From Rhodocyclales bacterium (GTDB taxonomy: Bacteria > Pseudomonadota > Gammaproteobacteria > Burkholderiales > Rhodocyclaceae): a stretch of DNA of 64,000 bases. This document shows positions 35,183-43,669 of this stretch, piece by piece (position 1 is the stretch's first letter; every line of letters starts with the position of its first letter). The notes under the pieces were generated by a model that ran no database searches, was not told where the DNA came from, and saw nothing but the letters and a program-made list of their open reading frames with translations. The DNA is taken from the NCBI GenBank assembly GCA_003105015.1, contig PQAF01000028.1:285814-349813 (forward strand), in the 5' to 3' direction. Position numbers and translations under genes: made by a program.

Positions 35183-36324
35183 CTGTTCAGACCGAAATCC
35201 GCAGCGCCCCGCACATCAAGGGGCCGCGCAGCGTCGAGCAGATCATGGCGAACGTGGTGTATTCGCTGCTGCCGGTCTGCGCCTTCTTCGTCTACCAGTA
35301 CGGCATCTCGGCGGCGGCCTCGATCCTCGTCGTCACTGCGTCCTGCCTGCTCGCCGAGCGGGCCTTCGTGCGCACCGGCACCCAGGCCGGCAGCCTGTCG
35401 GACTTCTCCGCCACCATCACCGGCCTGCTGCTGGCGCTGACCCTGCCGCCCGGTTTCCCTCTGTGGATGGGGGTGGTCGCCGGCTTTTCCGCCATCGCAC
35501 TGGGCAAGGCCCTCTTCGGCGGCATCGGCTTCAACGTCTTCAACCCGGCGCTGGTCGGCCGCGCCTTCGTGCAGGCGGCCTTCCCTGCGGCGATCGCCAC
35601 CTACACGCCGTCCTTCCTGCCCGGGCGCTTCACGCAATTCATCCCGTCCTCGCTGGCCTGGCCGCTGATGGCGCCGGCCGACACCGCGGCCTGGCTGAAG
35701 GCCATGCATTTCGACGCGCTGGCCAGCGCGACGCCGCTCGCCAAGTGGAAGTTCGAGGGTACGCTGACCGCCGCCGGCGACCTGCTGACCTCGCTCGCCG
35801 GCCACATGGCGGTGGGGCCGTCGCCGGTGCTGATCCTCGTCTGCGGCGCCTACCTCGCCCTGCGCCGCTTCATGGACTGGCGCATCCCGGCCGCGGTGCT
35901 CGGCAGCGCCGGGCTGACCGCCTGGCTGATCTTCGCCGTCGGCGGCACGAAATATCCCGATCCCTTCTTCATGCTGTTCTCCGGTGGCCTCATCCTCGGC
36001 GCGGTGTACATGGCGACCGACATGGCCACCTCGCCGGTGACGCCGCGCGGCATGTGGGTGTATGGCGGCCTGATCGGCGTGCTGACGGTGGTGATCCGCT
36101 ACTACAGCGGCCTGCCGGAAGGCGTCATGTACGCCATCCTCATCGGCAACGCGGCGACGCCGCTGATCGAGCGCATCACCCAGCCGACGCCGTTCGGCAA
36201 GGGTGCTTCGATCCGGGCGCGCAAGTCGGCCTCGTACACGCTGCACCCCGACTACATCTCGCGCGAGGAGGCCGGCGCGAAGACGCCGAAGAAGCGCTTC
36301 TTCAAGAACAAGCCGAAACAATGA
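35179..36324 (+). CDS. rnfD: Rnf electron-transport complex subunit D
   Basis: Polytopic membrane subunit (381 residues, NqrB/RnfD family): SLSDFSATITGLLLALTLPP, GGIGFNVFNPALVGRAFVQAAFP and MATDMATSPVTPRGMWVYG, the last holding the covalent-FMN region. GTG start overlaps the rnfC stop (GTGA). The C-terminus is basic and soluble (KTPKKRFFKNKPKQ). Confidence 0.92.
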   Translation: MTVQTEIRSAPHIKGPRSVEQIMANVVYSLLPVCAFFVYQYGISAAASILVVTASCLLAERAFVRTGTQAGSLSDFSATITGLLLALTLPPGFPLWMGVVAGFSAIALGKALFGGIGFNVFNPALVGRAFVQAAFPAAIATYTPSFLPGRFTQFIPSSLAWPLMAPADTAAWLKAMHFDALASATPLAKWKFEGTLTAAGDLLTSLAGHMAVGPSPVLILVCGAYLALRRFMDWRIPAAVLGSAGLTAWLIFAVGGTKYPDPFFMLFSGGLILGAVYMATDMATSPVTPRGMWVYGGLIGVLTVVIRYYSGLPEGVMYAILIGNAATPLIERITQPTPFGKGASIRARKSASYTLHPDYISREEAGAKTPKKRFFKNKPKQ

Positions 36325-37010
36325 GCACGCCCATCGCCCCGATCCCGCCCCAGGCCACGCCGGCGACTTCGCTGCTGAAGACGCTCGGTCTCGTGTCGAC
36401 GGTCTGCGGCCTGATCATCGTCGGCGCCTACCAGGGCACCTACGATGCCGCCGCGGCGAACCGCCGCCTGGCGCTGGAGCGGACGGTGTTCAAGGTCGTT
36501 CCGGCGGCGAAGTCGATGACCGAGTGGCAGGCGACGCCGCAGGGCATCCGGCCGGCCGGCGGCGAGGCCGTGGCGGGCGCGGTGAAGTTCTACGTCGCCT
36601 ACGATGCGGCGGGCGATCTGGCCGGCATCGCCGCCGAGGGCGCGGCCAAGGGCTACGCCGACACCGTGCGCATCCTCTACGGCTATTCGCCCGCCTGCCA
36701 GTGCATCACCGGCTTCGGCCTGGTGTCGTCGAAGGAGACGCCGGGCATCGGCGACAAGATCGTCACCGACAAGGCTTTCCTCGCCAACTTCGCGGCGCTC
36801 GATGTCAAGCTGAATGCAGAATTGTCCGCGCTGGCCAACGAGGTGAGGGCGGTCAAGCACGGCAGCAAGGCGAATCCTTGGGAGATCGACGCCATCGCCG
36901 GTGCCACGGTGACCTCGCGCGCGGTAGGCAAGGCCATCAACGACAGCGCGCAGCGGCTGCTGCCGAGGCTGGTGCCGGAAATCGAAAAACTGCGGAAGAA
37001 GGAATCATGA
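36321..37010 (+). CDS. rnfG: Rnf electron-transport complex subunit G
   Basis: FMN-binding periplasmic-facing subunit (229 residues): one N-terminal transmembrane helix (LGLVSTVCGLIIVGAYQGTY) and an FMN_bind domain with KETPGIGDKI and AGATVTSRAV, the Thr of GAT being the covalent FMN site of the family (usual SGAT). Overlaps rnfD by four bases and rnfE by four bases. Confidence 0.92.
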   Translation: MSTPIAPIPPQATPATSLLKTLGLVSTVCGLIIVGAYQGTYDAAAANRRLALERTVFKVVPAAKSMTEWQATPQGIRPAGGEAVAGAVKFYVAYDAAGDLAGIAAEGAAKGYADTVRILYGYSPACQCITGFGLVSSKETPGIGDKIVTDKAFLANFAALDVKLNAELSALANEVRAVKHGSKANPWEIDAIAGATVTSRAVGKAINDSAQRLLPRLVPEIEKLRKKES

Positions 37011-37654
37011 GCGAAATCGCGCAGGCCAGGACCTTCGACGAATTCATGGAGGGCATTTGGCGCCAGAACCCGGTGTTCGTCATGGTGCTGGGCATGTGCC
37101 CGGTTCTGGCGGTGTCGGTTTCGGCTGTGAACGCCCTGTCGATGGGCCTGGCGACGATGTTCGTCCTGGTGTGTTCCTGCGGCCTGGTGTCGCTGATCCG
37201 CAAAATCGTGCCGAAGGAAGTGCGCATCGCCACCTACATCGTCATCATCGCCACCTTCGTCACGGTGGTCGACTACGTCATCCAGGCGGTGAGCCTCGAG
37301 ATCTACGAGGCGCTCGGCGCCTTCATCCAGCTGATCGTGGTGAACTGCATCATCCTCGGCCGCGCCGAGGCGCATGCCTCGAAGCATCCGCCGCTGACGG
37401 CGATGGTGAACGCGATGGGCATGAGCATCGGCTTCGTCATCGGCCTGTTCGCCCTCGGCGCGGTGCGCGAGGTGCTCGGCGCCGGCACGCTGTTCGGCTT
37501 TTCGCTGTTCGGGCCGAACTTCCAGCCCTGGGTGGTGATGGTGCTGCCGCCTGGAGGCTTCATCGTGCTCGGCGGCTGGCTGCTGCTGTTCTCGGCGCTG
37601 AAGCGCCGCAAGGAGGTGCGCCTGGCGGCGCAGGGAGGCGGCCATGGCGCCTGA
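37007..37654 (+). CDS. rnfE: Rnf electron-transport complex subunit E
   Basis: Polytopic subunit (215 residues) of the NqrD/RnfE family: GIWRQNPVFVMVLGMCPVLAVSVSAVNALSMGLA, VPKEVRIATYIVIIATFVTVVDY and LIVVNCIILGRAEAHASKHP. With RnfA it binds an intramembrane iron-sulphur cluster through conserved Cys (MCP and NCI motifs). Overlaps rnfG by four bases and rnfA by eleven. Confidence 0.94.
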   Translation: MSEIAQARTFDEFMEGIWRQNPVFVMVLGMCPVLAVSVSAVNALSMGLATMFVLVCSCGLVSLIRKIVPKEVRIATYIVIIATFVTVVDYVIQAVSLEIYEALGAFIQLIVVNCIILGRAEAHASKHPPLTAMVNAMGMSIGFVIGLFALGAVREVLGAGTLFGFSLFGPNFQPWVVMVLPPGGFIVLGGWLLLFSALKRRKEVRLAAQGGGHGA

Positions 37655-38225
37655 ATCCCTCGGCCAGATCTTCCTCGCCGCGGTGCTCGCCAACAACTTC
37701 GTGCTGGCGATGTTCCTCGGCCTGTGCCCCTTCCTCGGCGTCTCGGCGCGTCTCGACACGGCTTTCCCGATGGGCATCGCGACGACCTTCGTCATGCTGG
37801 TAGCCTCGCTCTGTGCCTTCGGCCTGAACCTGCTGCTGACGATGTTCCAGCTGGAGTTCCTGCGCCTGATCTCCTACATCGTGGTCATCGCCTCGGCGGT
37901 GCAGCTGGTCGAGATGTTCCTCAAGAAGACCAGCCCGGCCCTTTTCCGCGCGCTGGGCATCTACCTGCCGCTCATCACCACCAACTGCGCGGTGCTCGGC
38001 GTGGCGCTGTTCCAGACGGCGCGCGAGTACAGCTTCGCCCAGGCCATGGTGTTCAGCTTCGGCGGCGGCGCCGGCTTCACCCTGGCGCTGGTGCTGATGG
38101 CCAGCGTGCGCGAGCGTCTGCAGCTCTCCAGCGTGCCCGGCGTCGCCCAGGGCACGGCCCTGTCGCTGATGCTGGCGGGGCTGCTGTCGATGGCCTTCAT
38201 GGGCTTTGCCGGGCTGGGCGGTTGA
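37644..38225 (+). CDS. rnfA: Rnf electron-transport complex subunit A
   Basis: Polytopic subunit (193 residues) of the NqrE/RnfA family: LANNFVLAMFLGLCPFLGVSARLDTAFPMG, ISYIVVIASAVQLVEMFLKK, TTNCAVLGVALFQTAREYSF and the C-terminal ERLQLSSVPGVAQGTALSLM. The LCP and NCA cysteines bind the shared iron-sulphur centre with RnfE. One-base overlap with the following Cys-rich gene. Confidence 0.94.
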   Translation: MAPESLGQIFLAAVLANNFVLAMFLGLCPFLGVSARLDTAFPMGIATTFVMLVASLCAFGLNLLLTMFQLEFLRLISYIVVIASAVQLVEMFLKKTSPALFRALGIYLPLITTNCAVLGVALFQTAREYSFAQAMVFSFGGGAGFTLALVLMASVRERLQLSSVPGVAQGTALSLMLAGLLSMAFMGFAGLGG

Positions 38226-38416
38226 TGACGACCTACTTGCTCACCATCGGGCTGATATTCGCCCTCCTTGCGGGCGGCATTGCCGTGCAGAACCTCTACC
38301 GGCGCTTCGCTAAACGCCATCCGGAGCTCGGCCCGTTCCGCGAGGAAAAGGCTTGCGGCAGCTGCACTGCCGGCAGCGGCTGCAGCGGTTCTTCCTGTTC
38401 CACGATTTCCCGTTAA
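38225..38416 (+). CDS. Small Cys-rich membrane protein, NqrM/FeoB-associated-like
   Basis: A 63-residue protein: one transmembrane helix (TTYLLTIGLIFALLAGGIAVQNL), a basic stretch (YRRFAKRH) and a C-terminal cluster CGSCTAGSGCSGSSC. The layout is that of NqrM, which inserts the iron centre between NqrD and NqrE; RnfE and RnfA are their homologues and are encoded directly upstream. A maturation factor for the Rnf iron-sulphur centre is therefore likely, but I cannot prove homology at this length. Confidence 0.7.
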   Translation: MTTYLLTIGLIFALLAGGIAVQNLYRRFAKRHPELGPFREEKACGSCTAGSGCSGSSCSTISR

Positions 38417-38532
38417 CCCGGCCAGATTCCGTCGTCGCGCGACGACACTCGCCGCCGTTCGATTTGGCGTCTAGAATAGTTGCGCCAGAGGGGGTGGCTT
38501 GCTGCTTGGAGGGGTACTGCGGAATGGGGCTT

Positions 38533-38608
38533 TGGCTCCCCGACCTGGGCTCGAACCAGGGACACACGGATTAACAGTCCGTTGCTCTACCGACTGAGCT
38601 ATCGGGGA
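38533..38608 (-). tRNA. tRNA-Asn (anticodon GTT)
   Basis: A 76-base cloverleaf on the minus strand with encoded CCA: acceptor TCCCCGA / TCGGGGA, D-arm GCTCAGTCGGTAGAGC, anticodon loop CTGTTAA with GTT, T-arm GGTTCGAGCCC. Stand-alone between the rnf operon and the AsmA-like gene. Confidence 0.97.
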
Positions 38609-38708
38609 ATTGCCGAGGCGCGAATGTTAGACATTTCGCCGCAGTGCGTCAAGCCGTTTGCTTCCGAATAATGTGTAGAATCGCCGCAATTACCTGGTTC
38701 GCATAAAA

Positions 38709-40550
38709 ATGGACAAGAAAACGGTTTTCGTCAAAACCAAGGAGGGGGAGGAGGCGATGCGCCAACGCACCCGCCTCGTCCAGCGCAACCTGCGCAGCAT
38801 TCTCATCATGGTCGACGGTCAGACCACGGTGGCGGAGTTGTCCAAGCGGTTCGGCGACAAGAATGCCGCAGAAGCCGCTCTTGCCGAACTGCTGGCTGGC
38901 GGATTCATCGCCGAGCAGTTGGACCAGTTGGATTTCACCAAGGCGCAGCCTCCCGAAGTCAAGAAGGAACCGGCCGAGGACGTCCCTGAACTGACGAGCC
39001 AGATTGCGCTGCCGCCCGCCCAGGATCCACCGTCCGCGCCGCCACCTGCGGCTGAGCCGCCGCTCCCGCCGGTGATCGAGGAAATCGAGCTGACTGCCCC
39101 CGAGTATGAATCCCTGCCGCCGCCTGCTCGGCCGGCGCCGCGGCCCCAGCCAGTGCAGGCAGCAGCCGGCGCAGGCTGGATGGACAGGATCAAGGCTCTC
39201 TTAGCCAAGCCGAAAAAGCCGTCAGCCCGGCCTCAACCGGAAAAGGAGAAGAAGAAAGCGGAGCGACAGGAGGACGAGTATGAGGAGGAGCAGATCGGCG
39301 GCGCCGATCTGGAGCCGATCCGGCGCGGCCGGAAATTCAATTTCAGCTGGCCTGTTCTGGCCTTGTCCGTCGTCGTCGGCATTCCCGTCCTGCTGGTGCT
39401 GGTTTTGCTGCTGTATCCTTATGGTCGCCATCTCCCGGCCATCGAGCGAAATGCCTCGGCCTACCTGCAAGCCCCCGTGAAGGTCGGAGATATCGGCTTT
39501 TCATTCCTGCCGCGACCGCATATCGCGTTGCGCAATATCACGGTCGGCCAGGATGAGGCTCCCCTCAGCATCGCCTCGGTGCGAGCGGTGCCGGATTTCT
39601 TCTCATTGCTGGGCGAGAGAAAGGTTTTCCACGATCTGACCTTCAGCAAGGTCGCCGTAAAGGATGCCGGTCTGGGGAAGCTGGCCTTGGCCGCCGCCGG
39701 CAGCCCGCCTGCGGAAATCCGTCATATCACGTTGAACGAGGTGAGCCTGACGGCGGGCGATGCCAGCCTGGGCGGTCTCAGCGGCGAGATCAAGATGACT
39801 GCTTCGGGCACGATGGAGACCGTCCAGTTGAACAATTCGGACGCGTCGTTCAAGGTCGACCTGCAGCCCCAGGGCGAGGCTTATCGGTTTTCGGCCACCG
39901 GGAACAACTGGAAATCTCCTTTCACTCCGAAACTGACATTCCAGTGGCTGGAGGTGCAGGGCGAGTTGCGTCCTGCCAGTCTGGCGCTGAGCAAGATCGA
40001 CGGCAGGGCCTACGAGGGATTGGTCGAGGGAAAGGCCTTGTTGGGCTGGGCCGGCGGCGCGACGCTCAGCAGCGACCTGGAACTCAAGCGACTGAGTGCG
40101 GACAAGCTGCTGACCGCACTCGGATCGGCGCTTACCGCCGAGGGCGAGCTGAGCGCCCGCCTGAAACTTGCGGCCAGGGCGGACAGTCTTGGCAAGCTGG
40201 CCGAAGCGCTGCATGTCGATGGAACCTTCGAAATGAAGCGCGGCACGGCCAGGGGCTTCGACCTGGGTGAGGCCGTGCGCAACACCGGGCGGGGACCGAC
40301 ACGGGGCGGCGAGACGAAATTCGAACAATTGTCGGGAACCGTCGATATCGATCCGAAGGACTGTCGCCTGGGCAATCTGCGCCTGGCATCCGGCCTGCTG
40401 ACGGCCGGGGGCAGTGTCGGCATCGCCCGCAGCGGTTCGTTGAGCGGTGCCATGAACGTCGAACTGAAGAGCTCGGCTGCAACGCTTAGAGTGCCGCTGA
40501 CCGTCGGCGGCACGACGAAGGATCCAATGCTGACGCCGAGTCGCCGATAA
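38709..40550 (+). CDS. AsmA-like protein with N-terminal winged-helix-like domain
   Basis: A 613-residue protein in three parts. Residues 1-85 look like a small winged helix (TVAELSKRFGDKNAAEAALAELLAGGFI), followed by a Pro-rich linker (90-215), one transmembrane helix (VLALSVVVGIPVLLVLVLLLY near 220-240) and a periplasmic AsmA-type repeat region (VKVGDIGFSFLPRPHIALRNITVG, SGTVDIDPKDCRLGNLRLASG, LRVPLTVGGTTKDPMLTPSRR). AsmA proteins move phospholipids to or shape the outer membrane. The fused cytoplasmic domain is unusual and could sense or bind a partner. Stand-alone; ends at a bidirectional terminator. Confidence 0.75.
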   Translation: MDKKTVFVKTKEGEEAMRQRTRLVQRNLRSILIMVDGQTTVAELSKRFGDKNAAEAALAELLAGGFIAEQLDQLDFTKAQPPEVKKEPAEDVPELTSQIALPPAQDPPSAPPPAAEPPLPPVIEEIELTAPEYESLPPPARPAPRPQPVQAAAGAGWMDRIKALLAKPKKPSARPQPEKEKKKAERQEDEYEEEQIGGADLEPIRRGRKFNFSWPVLALSVVVGIPVLLVLVLLLYPYGRHLPAIERNASAYLQAPVKVGDIGFSFLPRPHIALRNITVGQDEAPLSIASVRAVPDFFSLLGERKVFHDLTFSKVAVKDAGLGKLALAAAGSPPAEIRHITLNEVSLTAGDASLGGLSGEIKMTASGTMETVQLNNSDASFKVDLQPQGEAYRFSATGNNWKSPFTPKLTFQWLEVQGELRPASLALSKIDGRAYEGLVEGKALLGWAGGATLSSDLELKRLSADKLLTALGSALTAEGELSARLKLAARADSLGKLAEALHVDGTFEMKRGTARGFDLGEAVRNTGRGPTRGGETKFEQLSGTVDIDPKDCRLGNLRLASGLLTAGGSVGIARSGSLSGAMNVELKSSAATLRVPLTVGGTTKDPMLTPSRR

Positions 40551-40571
40551 TCCTCGCAGTCTTGCAGGCTG

Positions 40572-40596
40572 AAACGGGCGCCCGAGGCGCCCGTTT
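40572..40596. terminator. Bidirectional intrinsic terminator
   Basis: Perfect 11-bp stem AAACGGGCGCC / GGCGCCCGTTT with a three-base loop between the convergent AsmA-like and aminotransferase genes. Confidence 0.75.
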
Positions 40597-40616
40597 GCTT
40601 TCGGCGCTTGCGCGCG

Positions 40617-41825
40617 CTATTTCTTGATGACGGCGGCGATTGCGTCGGCGACGTAGTCGAGGTTGCGCGTGTTCAGGGCGGCAAGGCAGATGCGCCCGGT
40701 GCTGACGGCATAGATGCCGAACTCGGTCTTCAGGCGCTCCACCTGCTCGGCAGTCAGGCCGGTGTAGGAGAACATGCCGCGCTGCCTGGCGACGAAGGAG
40801 AAGTCCTGCGCGACACCGCGGGCCTTGAGCTTGTCGACCAGCCCGGTGCGCATGGCGCGGATGCGGTCGCGCATGCCGGCCAGTTCCTCTTCCCATTGCT
40901 TGCGCAGCTCGGGGCTGGAGAGCACTGCCGCGACGACCGCGCCGCCGTGGGTCGGCGGGTTGGAGTAGTTGGTGCGCACGACGCGCTTCACCTGCGACAT
41001 CACGCGCGCCGATTCGTCCTTGCTCGCGGTGACGATGGACAGCGCGCCGACGCGCTCGCCGTAGAGCGAGAAGGACTTCGAGAAGGAACTGGAGACGAAG
41101 AATTGCAGGCCTGAGGCGGCGAAAAGCTTGAGGGCCAGCGCGTCGGGTTCGATGCCGTCGGCGAAGCCCTGGTAGGCCATGTCGATGAAGGCGACCAGGC
41201 CGCGCGCGCGAATCGTCTCGACCACTTCCTTCCATTGCGGTTCGCTGAGGTCGGCGCCGGTCGGGTTGTGGCAGCAGGCGTGCAGGACAATGACGGAGCC
41301 GGCCGGCAATCCTGCCAGGCAGGCCTTCATGCCGGCGAAATCCACGCCCTTGGATACGGCGTCGTAGTAGGGATAGTTCTCGACCGTGAAGCCGGCCGAC
41401 TCGAAGAGGGCGCGGTGATTTTCCCAGCTCGGATCGCTGATAACCACCTTCGCCGCGGGCAGCAGGCGCTTCAGGTAGTCTGCGCCGACCTTGAGGGCAC
41501 CGGTGCCGCCGAGCGCCTCGATGGTGACGACGCGGCCGTCCTTGATGAGGGCGGAGTCGGCGCCGAACAGCAGGTTCTGCACGGCCTGGTTGTAGCTGGC
41601 CGGTCCTTCGATCGGCTGGTAGCCGCGCGCCGGCATGGCTTCGAGACGGGCCTTTTCCGCCGCACGCACGGCGGCGAGCAGGGGAATCTTGCCGTTGTCG
41701 TCGCAATAGACGCCGACGCCGAGGTTGACCTTGGTGGTGCGCGTGTCGGCGTTGAAGGCTTCGTTCAGGCCGAGGATGGGGTCGCGGGGGGCCAGTTCCA
41801 CCGCTGCAAAAATCGAGGATGTCAT
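40617..41825 (-). CDS. Aspartate/aromatic aminotransferase
   Basis: A 402-residue class I PLP aminotransferase: VNLGVGVYCDDNGKIPLL, EGPASYNQAVQNLLFG, ACCHNPTGADL, FIDMAYQGFADG, catalytic Lys in SSSFSKSFSLYGERVGAL and RVVRTNYSNPP. Matches the TyrB/AspC group that transaminates aspartate, tyrosine and phenylalanine with 2-oxoglutarate. ATG 41825 is the family-typical start; the 31-codon upstream frame is rejected. Confidence 0.92.
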   Translation of the reverse strand: MTSSIFAAVELAPRDPILGLNEAFNADTRTTKVNLGVGVYCDDNGKIPLLAAVRAAEKARLEAMPARGYQPIEGPASYNQAVQNLLFGADSALIKDGRVVTIEALGGTGALKVGADYLKRLLPAAKVVISDPSWENHRALFESAGFTVENYPYYDAVSKGVDFAGMKACLAGLPAGSVIVLHACCHNPTGADLSEPQWKEVVETIRARGLVAFIDMAYQGFADGIEPDALALKLFAASGLQFFVSSSFSKSFSLYGERVGALSIVTASKDESARVMSQVKRVVRTNYSNPPTHGGAVVAAVLSSPELRKQWEEELAGMRDRIRAMRTGLVDKLKARGVAQDFSFVARQRGMFSYTGLTAEQVERLKTEFGIYAVSTGRICLAALNTRNLDYVADAIAAVIKK

Positions 41826-41958
41826 GACGAATCGAAAACCGGGAAAGGAAAGGCGGGCGTATTGTACCTGCGGTGCGGCCCCGCCCCAAGTGAAGGCGTT
41901 TATCGGCTTATAGGGCAAGGAACGGCCTTGTGCCCCGCCGCCATTACGGCGGATTCCA

Positions 41959-41976
41959 ATGCGATTACAATCGCAT
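41959..41976. promoter_or_regulatory. Palindrome and -10 before ispD
   Basis: ATGCGATTACAATCGCAT is an 18-base palindrome ending one base before the ispD ATG. It contains TACAAT (41966-41971), placed to start transcription at or next to the start codon. It could be both promoter and operator. Confidence 0.45.
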
Positions 41977-41977
41977 C

Positions 41978-42670
41978 ATGACGCGTAATTTTGCCTTGGT
42001 GCCCGCCGCCGGAACGGGTACCCGCATGGGCGACGAACAGCCCAAGCAATACCATCTGCTCGCCGGGCGGCCCATGATCCGGCACGCCCTCGATGCGCTG
42101 TGCGCCTCGCCCCGCATCCAGCGGGTGTTCGTCGTCCTGGCCGAGCAGGACGATCTCTGGGAGCGCTTCGACTGGTCGGAACTGGGCGTCAAGCTATCGC
42201 TCCTGCGCTGCGGTGGGCCGACGCGGGCGGACAGCGTGCTGAACGGCCTGACGGCCATCTCGGCCGTGGTGAAGCCGGACGATTGGGTGCTGGTGCACGA
42301 TGCGGCGCGGCCCTGTCTGTCTGCGGAACAGCTCGATCGCTTGATCGAACGCGTCGGCAATGACGATATTGGCGGCATTCTTGCCGTGCCGGTGGCCGAT
42401 ACGCTGAAGCGGGCCGGGCCAGATGGCCGCATCGAGACGACGGTGTCGCGCGAGCACCTGTGGCAGGCGCAAACGCCGCAGATGTTCCGCTACGGCCATC
42501 TGCACGAGGCGCTGTCCCGCAGCCGGATCGTCACCGACGAGGCCGGCGCGCTGGAGGCACAGGGACACCGCCCGCTGCTGGTGGCGTCAGACGCCAGCAA
42601 CCTGAAGGTGACCTATCCGGCCGACCTGGCCCTTGCGGAAAAAATCTTGCTGGAAAGGAGAGGAACGTGA
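41978..42670 (+). CDS. ispD: 2-C-methyl-D-erythritol 4-phosphate cytidylyltransferase
   Basis: Third MEP-pathway enzyme, joining CTP to MEP. 230 residues with the nucleotide-binding [46 protein letters not shown] and [11 protein letters not shown]. The RBS is absent or minimal, consistent with a leaderless message. Stop overlaps the ispF ATG by one base. Confidence 0.95.
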   Translation: MTRNFALVPAAGTGTRMGDEQPKQYHLLAGRPMIRHALDALCASPRIQRVFVVLAEQDDLWERFDWSELGVKLSLLRCGGPTRADSVLNGLTAISAVVKPDDWVLVHDAARPCLSAEQLDRLIERVGNDDIGGILAVPVADTLKRAGPDGRIETTVSREHLWQAQTPQMFRYGHLHEALSRSRIVTDEAGALEAQGHRPLLVASDASNLKVTYPADLALAEKILLERRGT

Positions 42671-43146
42671 TGCGCATCGGCCAAGGCTTCGACGTACATG
42701 CCCTGGTGCCGGGCAGGAAACTGATCGTCGGCGGGGTGGACATCCCTTTCGAGCGCGGCCTGCTCGGCCACTCCGATGCCGACGTGCTGCTGCATGCGGT
42801 GACGGACGCGCTGCTCGGCGCCGCCGGCCTCGGCGACATCGGGCGGCATTTCCCCGACAGCGATGCGCGCTTCAAGGACGCCGACAGCCGCAAGCTGCTG
42901 CGCGAGACAGCGCGATTGATCGGGCATGCCGGCTACCGCGTGGTCAACGTGGATGCCACGGTGATCGCCCGTGCGCCGCGAATGGCGCCGCACGTGGCGG
43001 CCATGGCGGCGAACATCGCGGCGGACCTCGGCATCGCGCCGGGAGATGTCAACATCAAGGCGAAGACCACGGAAGGCCTCGGCTTCACCGGCCGCGGGGA
43101 GGGCATCGCCGCCCAGGCGGTCGCCCTGATCGAACGTGCCGGATAG
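42670..43146 (+). CDS. ispF: 2-C-methyl-D-erythritol 2,4-cyclodiphosphate synthase
   Basis: Fifth MEP-pathway enzyme (158 residues): GQGFDVHAL (metal Asp/His), [60 protein letters not shown] precedes the start; GTG 42667 is one codon upstream and possible. Overlaps thpR by eleven bases. Confidence 0.96.
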   Translation: MRIGQGFDVHALVPGRKLIVGGVDIPFERGLLGHSDADVLLHAVTDALLGAAGLGDIGRHFPDSDARFKDADSRKLLRETARLIGHAGYRVVNVDATVIARAPRMAPHVAAMAANIAADLGIAPGDVNIKAKTTEGLGFTGRGEGIAAQAVALIERAG

Positions 43147-43669
43147 CCGGCGAGTCTTTTTCGCGCTCTGGCCGGATGACGGCATCGCCCGCCTGTTCGA
43201 CGAGGAGGGGAGCAGGGCGCACCGATCGCTGAAGGGCCGCCGCATGCGGCGAGAGACGCTGCATCTGACCCTGGCGTTCATCGGCAGCATCGCGCCCGAA
43301 CGGTTGGCGCAGCTTGAGGACATCGCATCAGCGATCCGCCTGTCGCCTTTCGATCTGCTGTTCGACCGGCTGCAGTGTCTGCCGCGCAAGAAGATCGCCT
43401 GGGCCTCCGCCGGCGTGCTGCCCGCAGAACTGCGGGATCTGGCCGCGAACCTCAATGCACAACTCAAGGCCGCCGGTTTCCGTACGGAAGAGCGGCCGTT
43501 TGCCGCCCACGTCACGCTGTTGCGCAACGCGGATTGCGCGGCAGGAAAGACCGACGACAGCCTGCACATCGACTGGCCGGTGCGGGATTTCGTCCTGGCG
43601 GAATCCGAACTGAAGCCGGAGGGCGCGCACTACCGCATCATCGGCCGCTGGCCGCTGGCTCAGACCTGA
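43136..43669 (+). CDS. thpR: RNA 2',3'-cyclic phosphodiesterase (2'-5' RNA ligase family)
   Basis: A 177-residue 2H phosphoesterase with two catalytic motifs HLTLAFIG and HVTLLRN. It opens 2',3'-cyclic phosphates on RNA ends; ligase activity is seen in vitro for E. coli ThpR. Starts with GTG inside the ispF 3' end. Its 3' end overlaps convergent glnD by ten bases. Confidence 0.9.
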   Translation: MPDSRRVFFALWPDDGIARLFDEEGSRAHRSLKGRRMRRETLHLTLAFIGSIAPERLAQLEDIASAIRLSPFDLLFDRLQCLPRKKIAWASAGVLPAELRDLAANLNAQLKAAGFRTEERPFAAHVTLLRNADCAAGKTDDSLHIDWPVRDFVLAESELKPEGAHYRIIGRWPLAQT

